Assembly: GCA_934481385.1 (NCBI GenBank)
Contig: CAKSPD010000009.1
Span: forward strand, 1 to 64,000
Direction: 5' to 3'
DNA length: 64,000 nucleotides
Source of the DNA: an uncultured Oscillospiraceae bacterium
GTDB lineage: Bacteria > Bacillota > Clostridia > Oscillospirales > Ruminococcaceae
Part shown: positions 43,290 through 52,629 of the stretch, piece after piece
Layout of the letters: each line of letters begins with the position of its first letter
Numbering within the stretch: position 1 is the stretch's first letter
Notes under the pieces: generated by a model
Seen by the model: only the letters and a program-made list of their open reading frames with translations
Told to the model about the DNA's origin: nothing
The model's database searches: none
Program-made: the position numbers and the translations under genes

Positions 43290-44364
43290 TTTTCTTTTTA
43301 CCTCCGATTCCAAGAATACACCATTTTAATATCGGAATACGACTGATTATTTCATTCATAAGAATTGAACCGGCAAGTGCAGAAATACCTGTTAACAAGT
43401 ATATCAGAATTTCCGGAAGATTTTTTGCGTATGTATGCAGATAATATGCAGTTGCGACAAGTGGCAGATAATGAAAAATATAAATTCCCCATGATTTTTT
43501 TATCATCAGTTTGCTGAAAGAATTTTCAAATCTGCCCCATTTTTTCATAAATGCAAGAACGGCTAAAGTACCGGCCCAAGCATAAATATTGCACATCAAT
43601 GTGTCAAAAACTTCGTGGTCTGCATAATTTTTACCCCAGTACATAACTGTAAATACAACACAGCAGATTACAGCAGATATCGAAAGTGGTAACCACCATT
43701 TTTCAAGCCTGTCCATAACATTATCATGTGAAAGAACAAGATAACCAATCAGAAATCCTGCTCCATATATTCCGAAACGATATACAACGATAACAGGAGT
43801 ATTCAATATCTGTGCAGATGCCCAGATAATCACTGTAAATAAAATCAGTATGGGAACATTTATTTTTTCGCATATGTTATAAAGTCTGTTTTTTTCGATT
43901 TTCCTGAATAATACAATGAAAACTGAAAACAGCCACAACACCTGAATATACCATAATGTTCCTGTTCCGCTTACTGCCATAATCAGAAAAAGTATGGGTT
44001 TCGGAACAGCACTCATCTGTTCAAATGCACCGCTTATTTTCATATTATAGTATCCTGTTGTCCAGCACCATATAATCAAACCTATTGTTGACGGAACAAG
44101 AAGTTTTCTTGTTCGTGATTTTATAAATTCCTTATGAGTATGGTTTTTCAGATAAAATGCCGTATTCATACCTGATACTGTAAAAAGCAGGAGCATAAAC
44201 CATGGATAAACAAAATACATAAAAGCGTCCTGATACTGAACTTTATCACTGAAAGCACCGATTACACCAAAACTGACAAATCCGTTATACATGAATATAA
44301 CATGATATATTACAACTATCATAACAGTAATCCATTTGATGTTATCAATGTAGGATTTTCTCAT
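43279..44364 (-). CDS. Acyltransferase family membrane protein
   Basis: The 361-residue protein is polytopic, with about ten transmembrane helices, and starts MRKSYIDNIKWITVMIVVIYH, the typical start of acyltransferase-3 proteins with the conserved His in the first helix. Such proteins O-acetylate glycans or lipids. It has its own promoter at 44398-44426 and overlaps the downstream XRE/AbrB regulator. The acceptor molecule is unknown. Confidence 0.85.
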   Translation of the reverse strand: MRKSYIDNIKWITVMIVVIYHVIFMYNGFVSFGVIGAFSDKVQYQDAFMYFVYPWFMLLLFTVSGMNTAFYLKNHTHKEFIKSRTRKLLVPSTIGLIIWCWTTGYYNMKISGAFEQMSAVPKPILFLIMAVSGTGTLWYIQVLWLFSVFIVLFRKIEKNRLYNICEKINVPILILFTVIIWASAQILNTPVIVVYRFGIYGAGFLIGYLVLSHDNVMDRLEKWWLPLSISAVICCVVFTVMYWGKNYADHEVFDTLMCNIYAWAGTLAVLAFMKKWGRFENSFSKLMIKKSWGIYIFHYLPLVATAYYLHTYAKNLPEILIYLLTGISALAGSILMNEIISRIPILKWCILGIGGKKKNVC

Positions 44365-44397
44365 ATAATTACCACCTTTGCAACTTTTATTAACATC

Positions 44398-44426
44398 ATT
44401 ATATCATAACTGATTTATGTAATCAA
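44398..44426 (-). promoter_or_regulatory. Promoter of the acyltransferase-regulator pair
   Basis: On the minus strand TTGATT (44421-44426) and TATAAT (44398-44403) are spaced by 17 bases, 34 bases before the start codon. Confidence 0.72.
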
Positions 44427-44489
44427 CCAACAGAATATAACATTTTATCAGATTTATGTTAATAATAGTTGCATATCAAAGGTATGAAA

Positions 44490-46634
44490 TCACAAAAGTT
44501 CTGTTAATTTCTGTTTCATAACGCACAAATCAAAAATATTAAGTATTCCGTCCTCATACAAATCTCCTGCCAGCCAGTCGGAAACGGAGTCTGTATCATT
44601 CATAATCCATTTCTGCAAAGTAACTGCATCAGCAATATTAAAAACGCCGTCACTGTTTATATCGCCGTATACAGAAGAATATAAAGCGTAGTTGCTGATT
44701 TTCAGGTCATCTACAACACTCCAGTTATCTGAACTGTCCTGAACAAAGAAACGCAGATATTCAAGATTTTTACCCGGATACATATTCAGATTATCTGTAA
44801 GAGGAATTTTCCATTCAGAAACTCCGCCGTCATATTTGCAGACAATGCCGGAAGAATCCTCACCGCTGAAATAAATAAATCCATTGCTTTGATAATAAGT
44901 CCAGTATCTGTTTGCATCGTCTGTACCTTTCCACTGAAGATTATAAACGGGAGATTTTGCCGTATCAGGAACAACTGCACATATGTAGAGATTTTCCTTG
45001 TCGGAAGTAACATAAAGCTTGCTTTTTTCAGTTTCAAGAACAAGTTTGTCATCATTCCATTCTCTCTCGCTGATTATGCCGTCAATCTTGATTTTTCCGT
45101 TGTAATCATAAAGAGTTCCGTCTGAAACGGTTTCTGCACCTTCTTCGTAAAAGGTGTTGTCAGATAGTAAATCAGAATTATCTGTCTTGTTTACTGTTAC
45201 AGTTCCGAGAAAATTTGCACCAAGAGAATTATTATAAATATCAGCATTGGCAAATTTTACTGTACGCTGAACATTGTTTTCATCAGCGTTTCCGGCAGAA
45301 AGTCTGAGATATACATTCCAGTTTCCGGTTTGAATATTTCCGGGAAGTTTTATATTCAGTGTTTCATTTGTTGTTTCTGTTGAATACCATATTCTGTCAT
45401 CAATATCGGATTCACATACGATATAAATTCCGTCCTTTTCAAGTATTACCTGTGAATTTTGTTTTTTAACAGGATTTGCAAAACCTGTATTTTCAACGCT
45501 GAATTTTACTTTTATATTTCCGCCCTGAACGGTTTGAGATGTCAAATCACTGTCACGCAGTACAAATCTGTATCCGATATGGTCACGGATAAACCGGTAG
45601 ACTGTCTGTCCATAGTATGCACTGTTATCACATTTTACACTGCTGTAATCTTCGCTGAAAGTATAGTCCTCATAGAGTGACCATATATTAGAATTGATAT
45701 AGCTTAAATGTGTATCATACATTTCAGCAATTGCATTTTCAGGAAGATATGTAGTATATTTCTGTGCATAGCCGATATTTCCTGAAAATTCTCCGCCGTA
45801 ATAAGTATATTTCATCTGATTTTTCATCCATTTGACAGAATTTTCACGATTTGGATTTATAAAAGTTCCCAAATCGGTATCAGAACCCATATATCCGTCA
45901 TTATAAAGTCCTACTCTTTTTGCATCGCCTTCTGAAATATAATCTGCAAGCTCATCTGTGCCGATTCCTGCCCACATACAGAATGTATTCGGTGTTCTTA
46001 CAGTAACCGAAACGCTTTCAGGAACAATTTTGAGCAGAGCATCAAGAACCTTTGCTTTATATTCGGTTGAAGTATATTTACCGCTGTGCTGTTCTCCCCA
46101 GGCACCTACAAATCCGCTTTCAACATACATCAGAATATCTTCATATTCCGAAAGTATACCGCTGTCGCCAATCTGATGAATATGTTCAAGAACTTTTTCA
46201 AATGTTGAAGGTTCAGGATTTGTTTTTCCGTTTGCATCATATCGGAATCGCAGTCCGACTGTACAACCGTTTTTACGGCAGTTTTCAAGTGTTCCTCTCA
46301 GTCCGTTGAAAAAGCTTTCATCAAGGTCATAATCAACACCTTCAGTATAATTTCCGTCACTGTCAGTTGTTCCGTTTATACCGCTTGAAAATGCACCGAT
46401 GTCAACAAACAGTACAGTAAGATTTCCCTGCGGATTTTTAACAGGTGTATCATTGGGCTTGCATACATACCATATAGTTGAAGTATATCCTGCACCGATA
46501 TTATTGATAGTTGAAACAGTTTCATTGTAATCTATGCCGGAATCAATCAAAGTTTCTTCCTGTGCTGTTGCCGGTAACGGTACTGTGCATACAGTCAGGA
46601 CAACAGATAATAATGATGCAATAATTTTTTTCAT
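44490..46634 (-). CDS. Secreted DUF4874/DUF4832 protein with C-terminal dockerin
   Basis: The 714-residue protein has a signal peptide (KKIIASLLSVVLTVCTVPLP). A DUF4874-like part (about 30-220) follows with LRGTLENCRKNGCTVGLRFRY and VESGFVGAWGEQHSGKY, resembling a (beta/alpha) glycosidase-like fold. A DUF4832-like part comes next (about 225-500). A carbohydrate-binding CBM9-like segment (about 510-640; IDGIISEREWNDDKLVLETE) precedes a type I dockerin (about 655-710; GDINSDGVFNIADAVTLQKW, then DLYEDGILNIFDLCVMKQKL). The presumed role is degradation or binding of a plant or host glycan on a cohesin scaffold; activity is unproven. AAAGGAG precedes the ATG. Confidence 0.78.
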   Translation of the reverse strand: MKKIIASLLSVVLTVCTVPLPATAQEETLIDSGIDYNETVSTINNIGAGYTSTIWYVCKPNDTPVKNPQGNLTVLFVDIGAFSSGINGTTDSDGNYTEGVDYDLDESFFNGLRGTLENCRKNGCTVGLRFRYDANGKTNPEPSTFEKVLEHIHQIGDSGILSEYEDILMYVESGFVGAWGEQHSGKYTSTEYKAKVLDALLKIVPESVSVTVRTPNTFCMWAGIGTDELADYISEGDAKRVGLYNDGYMGSDTDLGTFINPNRENSVKWMKNQMKYTYYGGEFSGNIGYAQKYTTYLPENAIAEMYDTHLSYINSNIWSLYEDYTFSEDYSSVKCDNSAYYGQTVYRFIRDHIGYRFVLRDSDLTSQTVQGGNIKVKFSVENTGFANPVKKQNSQVILEKDGIYIVCESDIDDRIWYSTETTNETLNIKLPGNIQTGNWNVYLRLSAGNADENNVQRTVKFANADIYNNSLGANFLGTVTVNKTDNSDLLSDNTFYEEGAETVSDGTLYDYNGKIKIDGIISEREWNDDKLVLETEKSKLYVTSDKENLYICAVVPDTAKSPVYNLQWKGTDDANRYWTYYQSNGFIYFSGEDSSGIVCKYDGGVSEWKIPLTDNLNMYPGKNLEYLRFFVQDSSDNWSVVDDLKISNYALYSSVYGDINSDGVFNIADAVTLQKWIMNDTDSVSDWLAGDLYEDGILNIFDLCVMKQKLTELL

Positions 46635-46664
46635 ATTCTTAACTCCTTTCAGAATTTAATAATT

Positions 46665-48464
46665 TTATTCAGTTTCACCGTTTTCAATTCGTTCTGCAAG
46701 GTCACTGAGATATAACCATCTTTCCATTTTTTCAGCAAGCTGATTTTCAAGGAGTTCCTTTTTATCAGAAAGTTCCTGAAGTCTTACATAATCAGATGAA
46801 TTTTCTGCAATTTCTGATTCTGTCGATTCTATCTGATTTTCGAGGTCTGCAATATCATCTTCAATAGTTTCATATTCACGCTGTTCCTTAAAAGAAAATT
46901 TCAGCTTTCTTTTGCCGATAAAAGTTTTTTCCTTTTTCTTTGGTGATTTTTCAGTGCTTTCAGAATCAGTTATTTTATTTTCAGCAGACTTCTTTTCAAT
47001 GTAACTGCTGTAATTTCCGTTATATCTGTTTACAGAACCACTGCCGTCAAGTTCCCATATTTCAGTAGCTGTTTTGTCAAGAAAGTATCTGTCATGGGAT
47101 ATTGCAATAACAGCACCGCTGAAACTGTTCAGATAATCTTCAAGTATCGTAAGAGTAGTTATATCAAGGTCATTTGTAGGTTCATCAAGCAGAAGAATAT
47201 TAGGAGCTGTCATAAGTATTTTCAGGAGATACAGCCTTTTTCTTTCACCGCCTGAAAGTTTTTCAATTCTGTTCCACTGCATTTCAGGAGTAAACAGAAA
47301 TCGCTCAAGCATCATAGAAGCGGTAACTGTTCCGTCCGGAGTCTGTATTCTTTCAGCACTTTCTCTTATATAATCAATAACTCTCTGGCTGGGAGTCATA
47401 TTTTCACATTCCTGAGCGAAATATCCTGTTTTTACTGTATCACCGGTTAAAATATTTCCGCTGTCAGCCTGAATTTTTCCGCATATCATTTTGATAAGTG
47501 TGCTTTTTCCCGCACCGTTATGACCGACAATTCCTATTCTTGAATTTTTCAGAAGTATGTATGAAAAATCCTTTATCAATGTTTTTCCGCCTATTGATTT
47601 TGATATATTTTCAATTTCAATAGTTTTTCTGCCAAGTCTTGATGAAACGGACTGCAACTGAAGTTTTTCAGTTTCAACAGGTTTTGGTCTGTTTTCGAGT
47701 TCGTGGAAACGTTCTATTCTGTCTTTTGATTTAGTTCCTCTTGCACGGACTCCTCGTCTTATCCATTCAAGTTCATGACGGTAAAGCGTTCTGTTTTTTC
47801 TTTCGTGAGCTTCTGCATCAGCCTCACGCTGTGCTTTCTGTTCAAGGTATACACTGTAACAGCCGTTGTATTCATACAGTTTTCCTCTGTCGACCTCAAC
47901 TATTTTATGAGTGATACTGTCAAGAAAATATCTGTCATGTGTTACCATTACGATAGCACCGTTATATTTTTTCAGATATTCTTCAAGAAACTGTATTGTT
48001 TCGCTGTCAATATGGTTTGTGGGTTCATCGAGCAGAAGAACATCGCTTGGCTGAATAAGTGCTGATGCAATTCCTGCTCTGCGTCTTTCACCGCCTGAAA
48101 GTGAACTTATATCACGTGTAAAATCTGATATGCCGAGTCTGCCGAGAATTGATTTTGCCTCAAATTCCTTTGCCTCTTTCAAATCGTCCGGAAGATGAAG
48201 CATAACCTGTTCAAGCACACTTCCATGTTCTTCAAATTCCGGAATCTGTGGCAGATATGATATTTTTACACCGTTTGTGCGTATAATATCACCGCTGTCG
48301 GATTCTTCAGCACCTGCAAGAATTTTAAGAAGTGTTGATTTTCCTGTACCGTTTATACCAACTATTCCGACCTTATCGCCCTCATTAAGAAAGAATGAAA
48401 CATTGTCGAGTATTTTTCTTTCCATATATGTTTTTGAAATATTCTGTGCTGATAGTAATATCAT
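46665..48464 (-). CDS. ABC-F family ATPase
   Basis: ABC-F proteins act on ribosomes, some giving antibiotic resistance, rather than in transport. The 599-residue protein has two ATPase domains with Walker A GINGTGKSTLLKIL near 36 and GHNGAGKSTLIKMI near 335, and signature motifs SSLSGGERRRAGIA near 121 and EKLSGGERKRLYLL near 420. A C-terminal coiled coil (about 510-590) follows a Lys/Glu-rich linker. There are no membrane segments. It is of the Uup/YdiF-like kind with a C-terminal coiled coil. The leader is short, with no attenuator typical of resistance ABC-F genes. Confidence 0.92.
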   Translation of the reverse strand: MILLSAQNISKTYMERKILDNVSFFLNEGDKVGIVGINGTGKSTLLKILAGAEESDSGDIIRTNGVKISYLPQIPEFEEHGSVLEQVMLHLPDDLKEAKEFEAKSILGRLGISDFTRDISSLSGGERRRAGIASALIQPSDVLLLDEPTNHIDSETIQFLEEYLKKYNGAIVMVTHDRYFLDSITHKIVEVDRGKLYEYNGCYSVYLEQKAQREADAEAHERKNRTLYRHELEWIRRGVRARGTKSKDRIERFHELENRPKPVETEKLQLQSVSSRLGRKTIEIENISKSIGGKTLIKDFSYILLKNSRIGIVGHNGAGKSTLIKMICGKIQADSGNILTGDTVKTGYFAQECENMTPSQRVIDYIRESAERIQTPDGTVTASMMLERFLFTPEMQWNRIEKLSGGERKRLYLLKILMTAPNILLLDEPTNDLDITTLTILEDYLNSFSGAVIAISHDRYFLDKTATEIWELDGSGSVNRYNGNYSSYIEKKSAENKITDSESTEKSPKKKEKTFIGKRKLKFSFKEQREYETIEDDIADLENQIESTESEIAENSSDYVRLQELSDKKELLENQLAEKMERWLYLSDLAERIENGETE

Positions 48465-48499
48465 TTTTTTGCTTCCTTTTTATAAAAAACTTTTCTGAT

Positions 48500-48528
48500 A
48501 TTATATCATATTTCCCGCAGTATTTCAA
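48500..48528 (-). promoter_or_regulatory. Promoter of the ABC-F gene
   Basis: On the minus strand TTGAAA (48523-48528) and TATAAT (48500-48505) are spaced by 17 bases, about 36 bases before the ATG. Confidence 0.8.
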
Positions 48529-48532
48529 GTAT

Positions 48533-48572
48533 TAATGAAAAACAGCAGTGAATAACTGATATTCACTGCTGT
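48533..48572 (-). terminator. Intrinsic terminator of the amino-acid ABC operon
   Basis: A 13-base-pair perfect stem (48542-48554 / 48560-48572) with a five-base loop is followed on the minus strand by TTTT and more T-rich sequence. Confidence 0.88.
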
Positions 48573-48577
48573 ATGTT

Positions 48578-49336
48578 TTATTTGTAGTGTGCAAGGAACT
48601 GTTTTGTACGTTCCTGTTTCGGATTGTCAAATATCTGTTGCGGAGTTCCTTCCTCAACGATATAACCGCCTGCCATAAAAATTACTCTGTTTGAAATAGC
48701 CTTTGCAAAATTCATTTCATGAGTTACAATAACCATTGTCATATGGTCTTCAGCAAGAAGGCGTATTACTTCAAGAATTTCACCGGTAAGCTCAGGGTCA
48801 AGAGCTGATGTAGGTTCATCAAAGAAAAGAATTTTCGGTGACATAGCCAATGCTCTTACAATAGCGACTCTCTGTTGCTGACCGCCTGAAAGTTCACAGG
48901 GATAAGATTTTGCTTTTTCAGCAAGACCTACTTTTTTAAGGAGTTCCATAGCAGTTTTTTCTGCTTCTTCCTTGCTTTTCTTCAAAATGATTCTCTGAGG
49001 TTCTGTTATATTTTTAAGAACGGAATAATGCGGAAACAGATTGAAATTCTGAAAAACAAGTCCGAAATATTTTAAAATTTCCTTGAATACTGCTTTATGT
49101 GCATAAACCGGTTTGCCGTTTTCAGATGTTTCAACAGCCTTTTTACCCATATATGAAACAGTTCCGCCTGAAATTGTTTCAAGAAATGTACAGCATCTGA
49201 GAAGTGTTGATTTTCCTGAACCCGAAGGGCCTATAATTGAAAGGACTTCACCCTCTTTTACAGAAAATGAAACATCATGAATGACATCAAAATCATCAAA
49301 ACTTTTTTTAAGATGCTCAACTTCAAGATAATTCAA
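48578..49336 (-). CDS. Polar amino-acid ABC transporter, ATP-binding subunit
   Basis: The 252-residue ATPase has Walker [15 protein letters not shown] near 35-48, signature [17 protein letters not shown] near 147, Walker [15 protein letters not shown] near 170 and the H-loop [12 protein letters not shown]. Its closest type is GlnQ/TcyN, with permease and binding-protein genes just upstream in the same operon. A 20-residue insertion [19 protein letters not shown] after the first strands is a little longer than in most GlnQ proteins. Confidence 0.93.
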   Translation of the reverse strand: MNYLEVEHLKKSFDDFDVIHDVSFSVKEGEVLSIIGPSGSGKSTLLRCCTFLETISGGTVSYMGKKAVETSENGKPVYAHKAVFKEILKYFGLVFQNFNLFPHYSVLKNITEPQRIILKKSKEEAEKTAMELLKKVGLAEKAKSYPCELSGGQQQRVAIVRALAMSPKILFFDEPTSALDPELTGEILEVIRLLAEDHMTMVIVTHEMNFAKAISNRVIFMAGGYIVEEGTPQQIFDNPKQERTKQFLAHYK

Positions 49337-49347
49337 TGCGACACCTC

Positions 49348-50001
49348 CTATATTTTGTAATAGCTCATACGTTTTTCAAGCATTGACATAATACCTGCAA
49401 CTATGAGATTGAGGACATAATAGAAAATAGCAGCAACAAGATAGGGGAGCATAGATGTTTCTGATGCAGCTATCATTGATGCCTCTGTAAAGAGTTCAAT
49501 ATATGATATTGCAAATGCAAGTGAAGTATCCTTTACAAGAGTTATTGATTCATTTGTGACAGCAGGAAGAACTCTTTTGAACATCTGCGGAATAATTATG
49601 CGTATGAATTTCTGAAATTTCCCATATCCGAGAATAAATGCAGCCTCGTGCTGTCCTATCGGAATTGACTGTATTCCGCTTCTGAATATTTCAGCAAAAT
49701 ATGCAGCATAATTAAGCGAAAATGCAATTATAACAGCCCAGAAACGATATTCAGTAGTAAGTTTTGCACCTGCCACAAAGTACGGCCCGAAGTAGACTAC
49801 AAGGAGCTGTAACATAAGAGGTGTTCCACGGATTACGGATATATAAAATTTCATAAGCCACTTTAAAGGTTTCCAAGCATAAAGACGTATAACGCAGATA
49901 CCAAGTCCGAGAGGAAGTGAAAACAGCAAAGTGAGCAGGAAAATATATATCGACCTGAGCATACTATCTCCGAGCTGTGTTAAAATATCAAAGAATGACA
50001 T
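49348..50001 (-). CDS. Polar amino-acid ABC transporter, permease subunit
   Basis: The 217-residue membrane protein has about five helices and the family's conserved segments: [20 protein letters not shown] near 52-71 and the EAA loop [20 protein letters not shown] near 118-137. It forms the translocation channel with the ATPase encoded 11 bases downstream. Substrate is presumably an amino acid such as cystine or glutamine. Confidence 0.92.
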   Translation of the reverse strand: MSFFDILTQLGDSMLRSIYIFLLTLLFSLPLGLGICVIRLYAWKPLKWLMKFYISVIRGTPLMLQLLVVYFGPYFVAGAKLTTEYRFWAVIIAFSLNYAAYFAEIFRSGIQSIPIGQHEAAFILGYGKFQKFIRIIIPQMFKRVLPAVTNESITLVKDTSLAFAISYIELFTEASMIAASETSMLPYLVAAIFYYVLNLIVAGIMSMLEKRMSYYKI

Positions 50002-50022
50002 GTATATTTTCCTCCGGAGCTT

Positions 50023-50826
50023 TTATTTGATTATTGAATCAGTAAGATTCCATTCTTCTGCAATTTTTTCAAAAGTTCCGTCACTTCTCATATCATCAAG
50101 AGTCTTGTCAACCTTGTCACGAAGTTCAGTATTGTCAAGAGCAAATCCGACAGCATACTGTTCAGCAGAAAGTATCTCATCAAGCATTTTGTATCCGTCA
50201 CCTCGTGATTCTATCTGATACTTTGCAACACCTATATCCATTGCAATAGCATCTACTGCACCTGAATCAAGGTTCATAAAGGCAGTATTATAATCACTTA
50301 CAATGACAAGTTCCTTAAATGAATCTTTAAGAGCCACATTTGATTCATCTTTGAGTGCTGATTCAGCAGATGAATCTGTCTGTACAGCAATACTTTTTCC
50401 GCTGAGGTCATCAAATGTGGTTATACCGCTGTCTGATTTTACAACAAAAACCTGACTGTTATCAACATAAGGTTTTGTCCATGCATATTCATCTTCACGT
50501 CCTGTCATAGTAAAACCGTTCCATATACAGCTTATTGTTCCTGATTTGAGTTCCATATCCTTTGCGTTCCAGTCGATAGGCTGTTTAACGAGTTCCCATT
50601 CATTTCTCTTGCATACTTCAGCAGCAAGGTCAAGGTCAAAGCCTACATATTCGCCTTTTTCGTCCTGATAGCCATATGGTGGAAATGCCGCATCAAAGCC
50701 GACAATAAACTTGTTATCAGAAGATGAATTTCCGCTGTCTGATTTGTTTCCGCAGGCTGTCATAGAAAAAGCCATTGCACCAGCAAGTATTGCAGAAAGG
50801 AATTTTTTTGCAGTTAATGATTTCAT
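50023..50826 (-). CDS. Amino-acid ABC transporter, substrate-binding lipoprotein
   Basis: The 267-residue lipoprotein has a signal peptide with lipobox TACGN near residues 23-27, a short Ser/Asp-rich spacer and a periplasmic-binding-protein family 3 fold. FIVGFDAAFPPYGYQDEKGE near 40-59 and YVGFDLDLAAEVCKRNEWEL near 61-80 are typical, as is ISCIWNGFTMTGREDEY near 100. Ligand residues suggest a polar amino acid. It leads the operon with a consensus promoter and AAGGAG before the ATG. Confidence 0.92.
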   Translation of the reverse strand: MKSLTAKKFLSAILAGAMAFSMTACGNKSDSGNSSSDNKFIVGFDAAFPPYGYQDEKGEYVGFDLDLAAEVCKRNEWELVKQPIDWNAKDMELKSGTISCIWNGFTMTGREDEYAWTKPYVDNSQVFVVKSDSGITTFDDLSGKSIAVQTDSSAESALKDESNVALKDSFKELVIVSDYNTAFMNLDSGAVDAIAMDIGVAKYQIESRGDGYKMLDEILSAEQYAVGFALDNTELRDKVDKTLDDMRSDGTFEKIAEEWNLTDSIIK

Positions 50827-50891
50827 AAATAAATTCTCCTTAACATCGTGTTATTTTATCAGTGTGTTAAAATCCGGACACAACTTTATAA

Positions 50892-50920
50892 ATTATACCA
50901 TAATTCTTTTTGATTGTCAA
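50892..50920 (-). promoter_or_regulatory. Promoter of the amino-acid ABC operon
   Basis: On the minus strand TTGACA (50915-50920) and TATAAT (50892-50897) are perfect consensus with a 17-base spacer, about 66 bases before the start. Confidence 0.86.
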
Positions 50921-50996
50921 TTATGTTTTAAAATAAATCGCAGAATATAAATAAAAATATTTATATTATTAATAAAATATTTACACAGCTATATAT

Positions 50997-51025
50997 TTGA
51001 CAAATCTGAAAAAATATGATAAAAT
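50997..51025 (+). promoter_or_regulatory. Promoter of the MATE leader
   Basis: TTGACA (50997-51002), 17 bases, then TAAAAT (51020-51025) preceded by TG (extended -10). Transcription would begin near 51032, at the edge of the structured leader. Confidence 0.84.
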
Positions 51026-51033
51026 TATAAAGA

Positions 51034-51130
51034 TGTGTAGCTTGAACGGCGTAAGTCCAATCAGAACTGCACATTGAAATCCTTAGATGAAAATCAGCGT
51101 GCAGTTTTAAACTGCACGTATTTTTTTATA
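51034..51130 (+). promoter_or_regulatory. Candidate guanidine-IV (mepA-type) riboswitch with terminator
   Basis: TGTGTAG (51034-51040) pairs with CTGCACA (51067-51073) and encloses a small hairpin, TTG-aac-GGC-GTAA-GTC-CAA (51042-51060). CTGCAC (51067-51072) can instead pair with GTGCAG (51099-51104), which is the 5' arm of a perfect terminator stem (51098-51118) followed by seven T. The two pairings are mutually exclusive, the hallmark of a transcriptional switch. Loop TAAG (51052-51055) and CTTA (51082-51085) could make a kissing contact. A switch in front of a MATE pump in Clostridia points to the guanidine-IV class; this rests on layout and context, not on a covariance search. Confidence 0.6.
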
Positions 51131-51145
51131 AGGAGAAACAGATAT

Positions 51146-52510
51146 ATGAAACAGAAGTATCAGAACAGAATGGCAGAAATGCCGGTCGGAAAGCTTATGC
51201 TTTCTATGGGAATACCAATGATTATATCAATGGTATTGCAGGCAGTCTATAACATTGTAGACAGTGCATTTGTATCAAATATGACGGATGGCGGAGAAAA
51301 TGCACTTAATGCACTTACACTTGCTTTCCCGTTACAGATTTTAATGGTTGCAGTCGGAATAGGAACAGGAGTCGGAGCAAATGTACTTGTTGCAAAAAGT
51401 CTTGGAATGAAGGACAGTGAACGTGCAAACAAAGCATCAGAAAATGCAGTATTTCTTGCAACGGTTATATATATTGTATTTCTTTTATTCGGAATTTTTG
51501 GTTCAGAAATATATATACGTTCGCAGACATCAAATCCTGAAATAACACAGATGGGAACTGATTATCTCAGAATATGCTGTATTTTTTCATTCGGAATGAC
51601 ATTCTTTTCCGTATATGAAAAGCTTTTGCAGTCCACAGGTCATTCAGTATGTTCAACAATAGCACAAATATCAGGTGCTTTAACAAATATAATACTTGAC
51701 CCGATTCTGATTTATGGACTGTTTGGTATGCCTGAAATGAAAGTAAAGGGTGCTGCATATGCAACAGTAATCGGTCAGATTGTATCATTTGCAGTTGCAG
51801 TTGTATTTCATATTAAAAAAAATACTATGATAAAAAACAGAATGTGTTATTTCAGACCTGATATTAATATAATCAAAGCGATTTATTCAATAGGTTTTCC
51901 TGCTATAATTTCACAGGCTTTAATATCAGTAATGACATACGGACTTAATATTATTCTGGGCGGAATAAGTGAAGCTATGGTAACAGCATATGGACTTTAC
52001 TATAAGATACAGCAGTTTCTGCTGTTTGCAGCGTTTGGAATGAGAGATGCAATTATGCCTGTTACAGCGTACGCACATGGAATGAACGACAGGAAAAGAA
52101 TCCGTTCAGGTGTAAAATATGGTCAGCTTTATACTTTTATAATAATGCTTTTCGGATTTATTCTTATAGAAATTCTTGCAGTTCCTTTTTCAGAAATATT
52201 CGGTCTGTCAGGTGAAACACAGGAACTTTGCATAAGTGCAATGAGAATTATATCGATAAGTTTTGTTTTTGCCGGAATAAATATAGCATTTCAGGGAGTA
52301 TTTCAGGCATTGAACGGAGGAATTGAATCACTTATTATATCATTCTGCCGTCAGATAATTTTTATTTTTCCGTTTGCAGTTTTATTTGCACAGACAGCAA
52401 AGAGCAATCCTGATATGAGCTGGCTTTTATGGATAACATTTCCTGTTGCAGAAGTTCTTACAGCTCTGGTTTCGGTATTTCTGTTCCGAAGAATATGGAA
52501 TAAAAAATAA
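51146..52510 (+). CDS. MATE family efflux transporter
   Basis: The 454-residue protein has 12 predicted membrane helices. It starts MKQKYQNRMAEMPVGKLMLS, followed by MIISMVLQAVYNIVDSAFVS, the usual MATE beginning, and carries repeats of the same fold in the second half (GFPAIISQALISVMTYGLN). It exports cationic compounds by sodium or proton exchange; the riboswitch-like leader suggests a guanidine-type substrate. AAGGAG lies before the ATG at 51146. An in-frame ATG at 51074 is inside the leader RNA and is not used. Confidence 0.93.
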   Translation: MKQKYQNRMAEMPVGKLMLSMGIPMIISMVLQAVYNIVDSAFVSNMTDGGENALNALTLAFPLQILMVAVGIGTGVGANVLVAKSLGMKDSERANKASENAVFLATVIYIVFLLFGIFGSEIYIRSQTSNPEITQMGTDYLRICCIFSFGMTFFSVYEKLLQSTGHSVCSTIAQISGALTNIILDPILIYGLFGMPEMKVKGAAYATVIGQIVSFAVAVVFHIKKNTMIKNRMCYFRPDINIIKAIYSIGFPAIISQALISVMTYGLNIILGGISEAMVTAYGLYYKIQQFLLFAAFGMRDAIMPVTAYAHGMNDRKRIRSGVKYGQLYTFIIMLFGFILIEILAVPFSEIFGLSGETQELCISAMRIISISFVFAGINIAFQGVFQALNGGIESLIISFCRQIIFIFPFAVLFAQTAKSNPDMSWLLWITFPVAEVLTALVSVFLFRRIWNKK

Positions 52511-52562
52511 ATTGTGCATTTTTTATAAATATTGTATGCTGTAAATTTGTGTAAAATTGGCT

Positions 52563-52591
52563 TTGAAAAAATTTCCGGTTAGTGATATAAT
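52563..52591 (+). promoter_or_regulatory. Promoter of the CarD-type gene
   Basis: TTGAAA (52563-52568) and TATAAT (52586-52591) are separated by 17 bases. Transcription would begin near 52598, which excludes the upstream ATG at 52597 as a start. Confidence 0.82.
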
Positions 52592-52629
52592 TAATTATGG
52601 AAACAGATTTTTCAAAGGAGTGTATTGTT

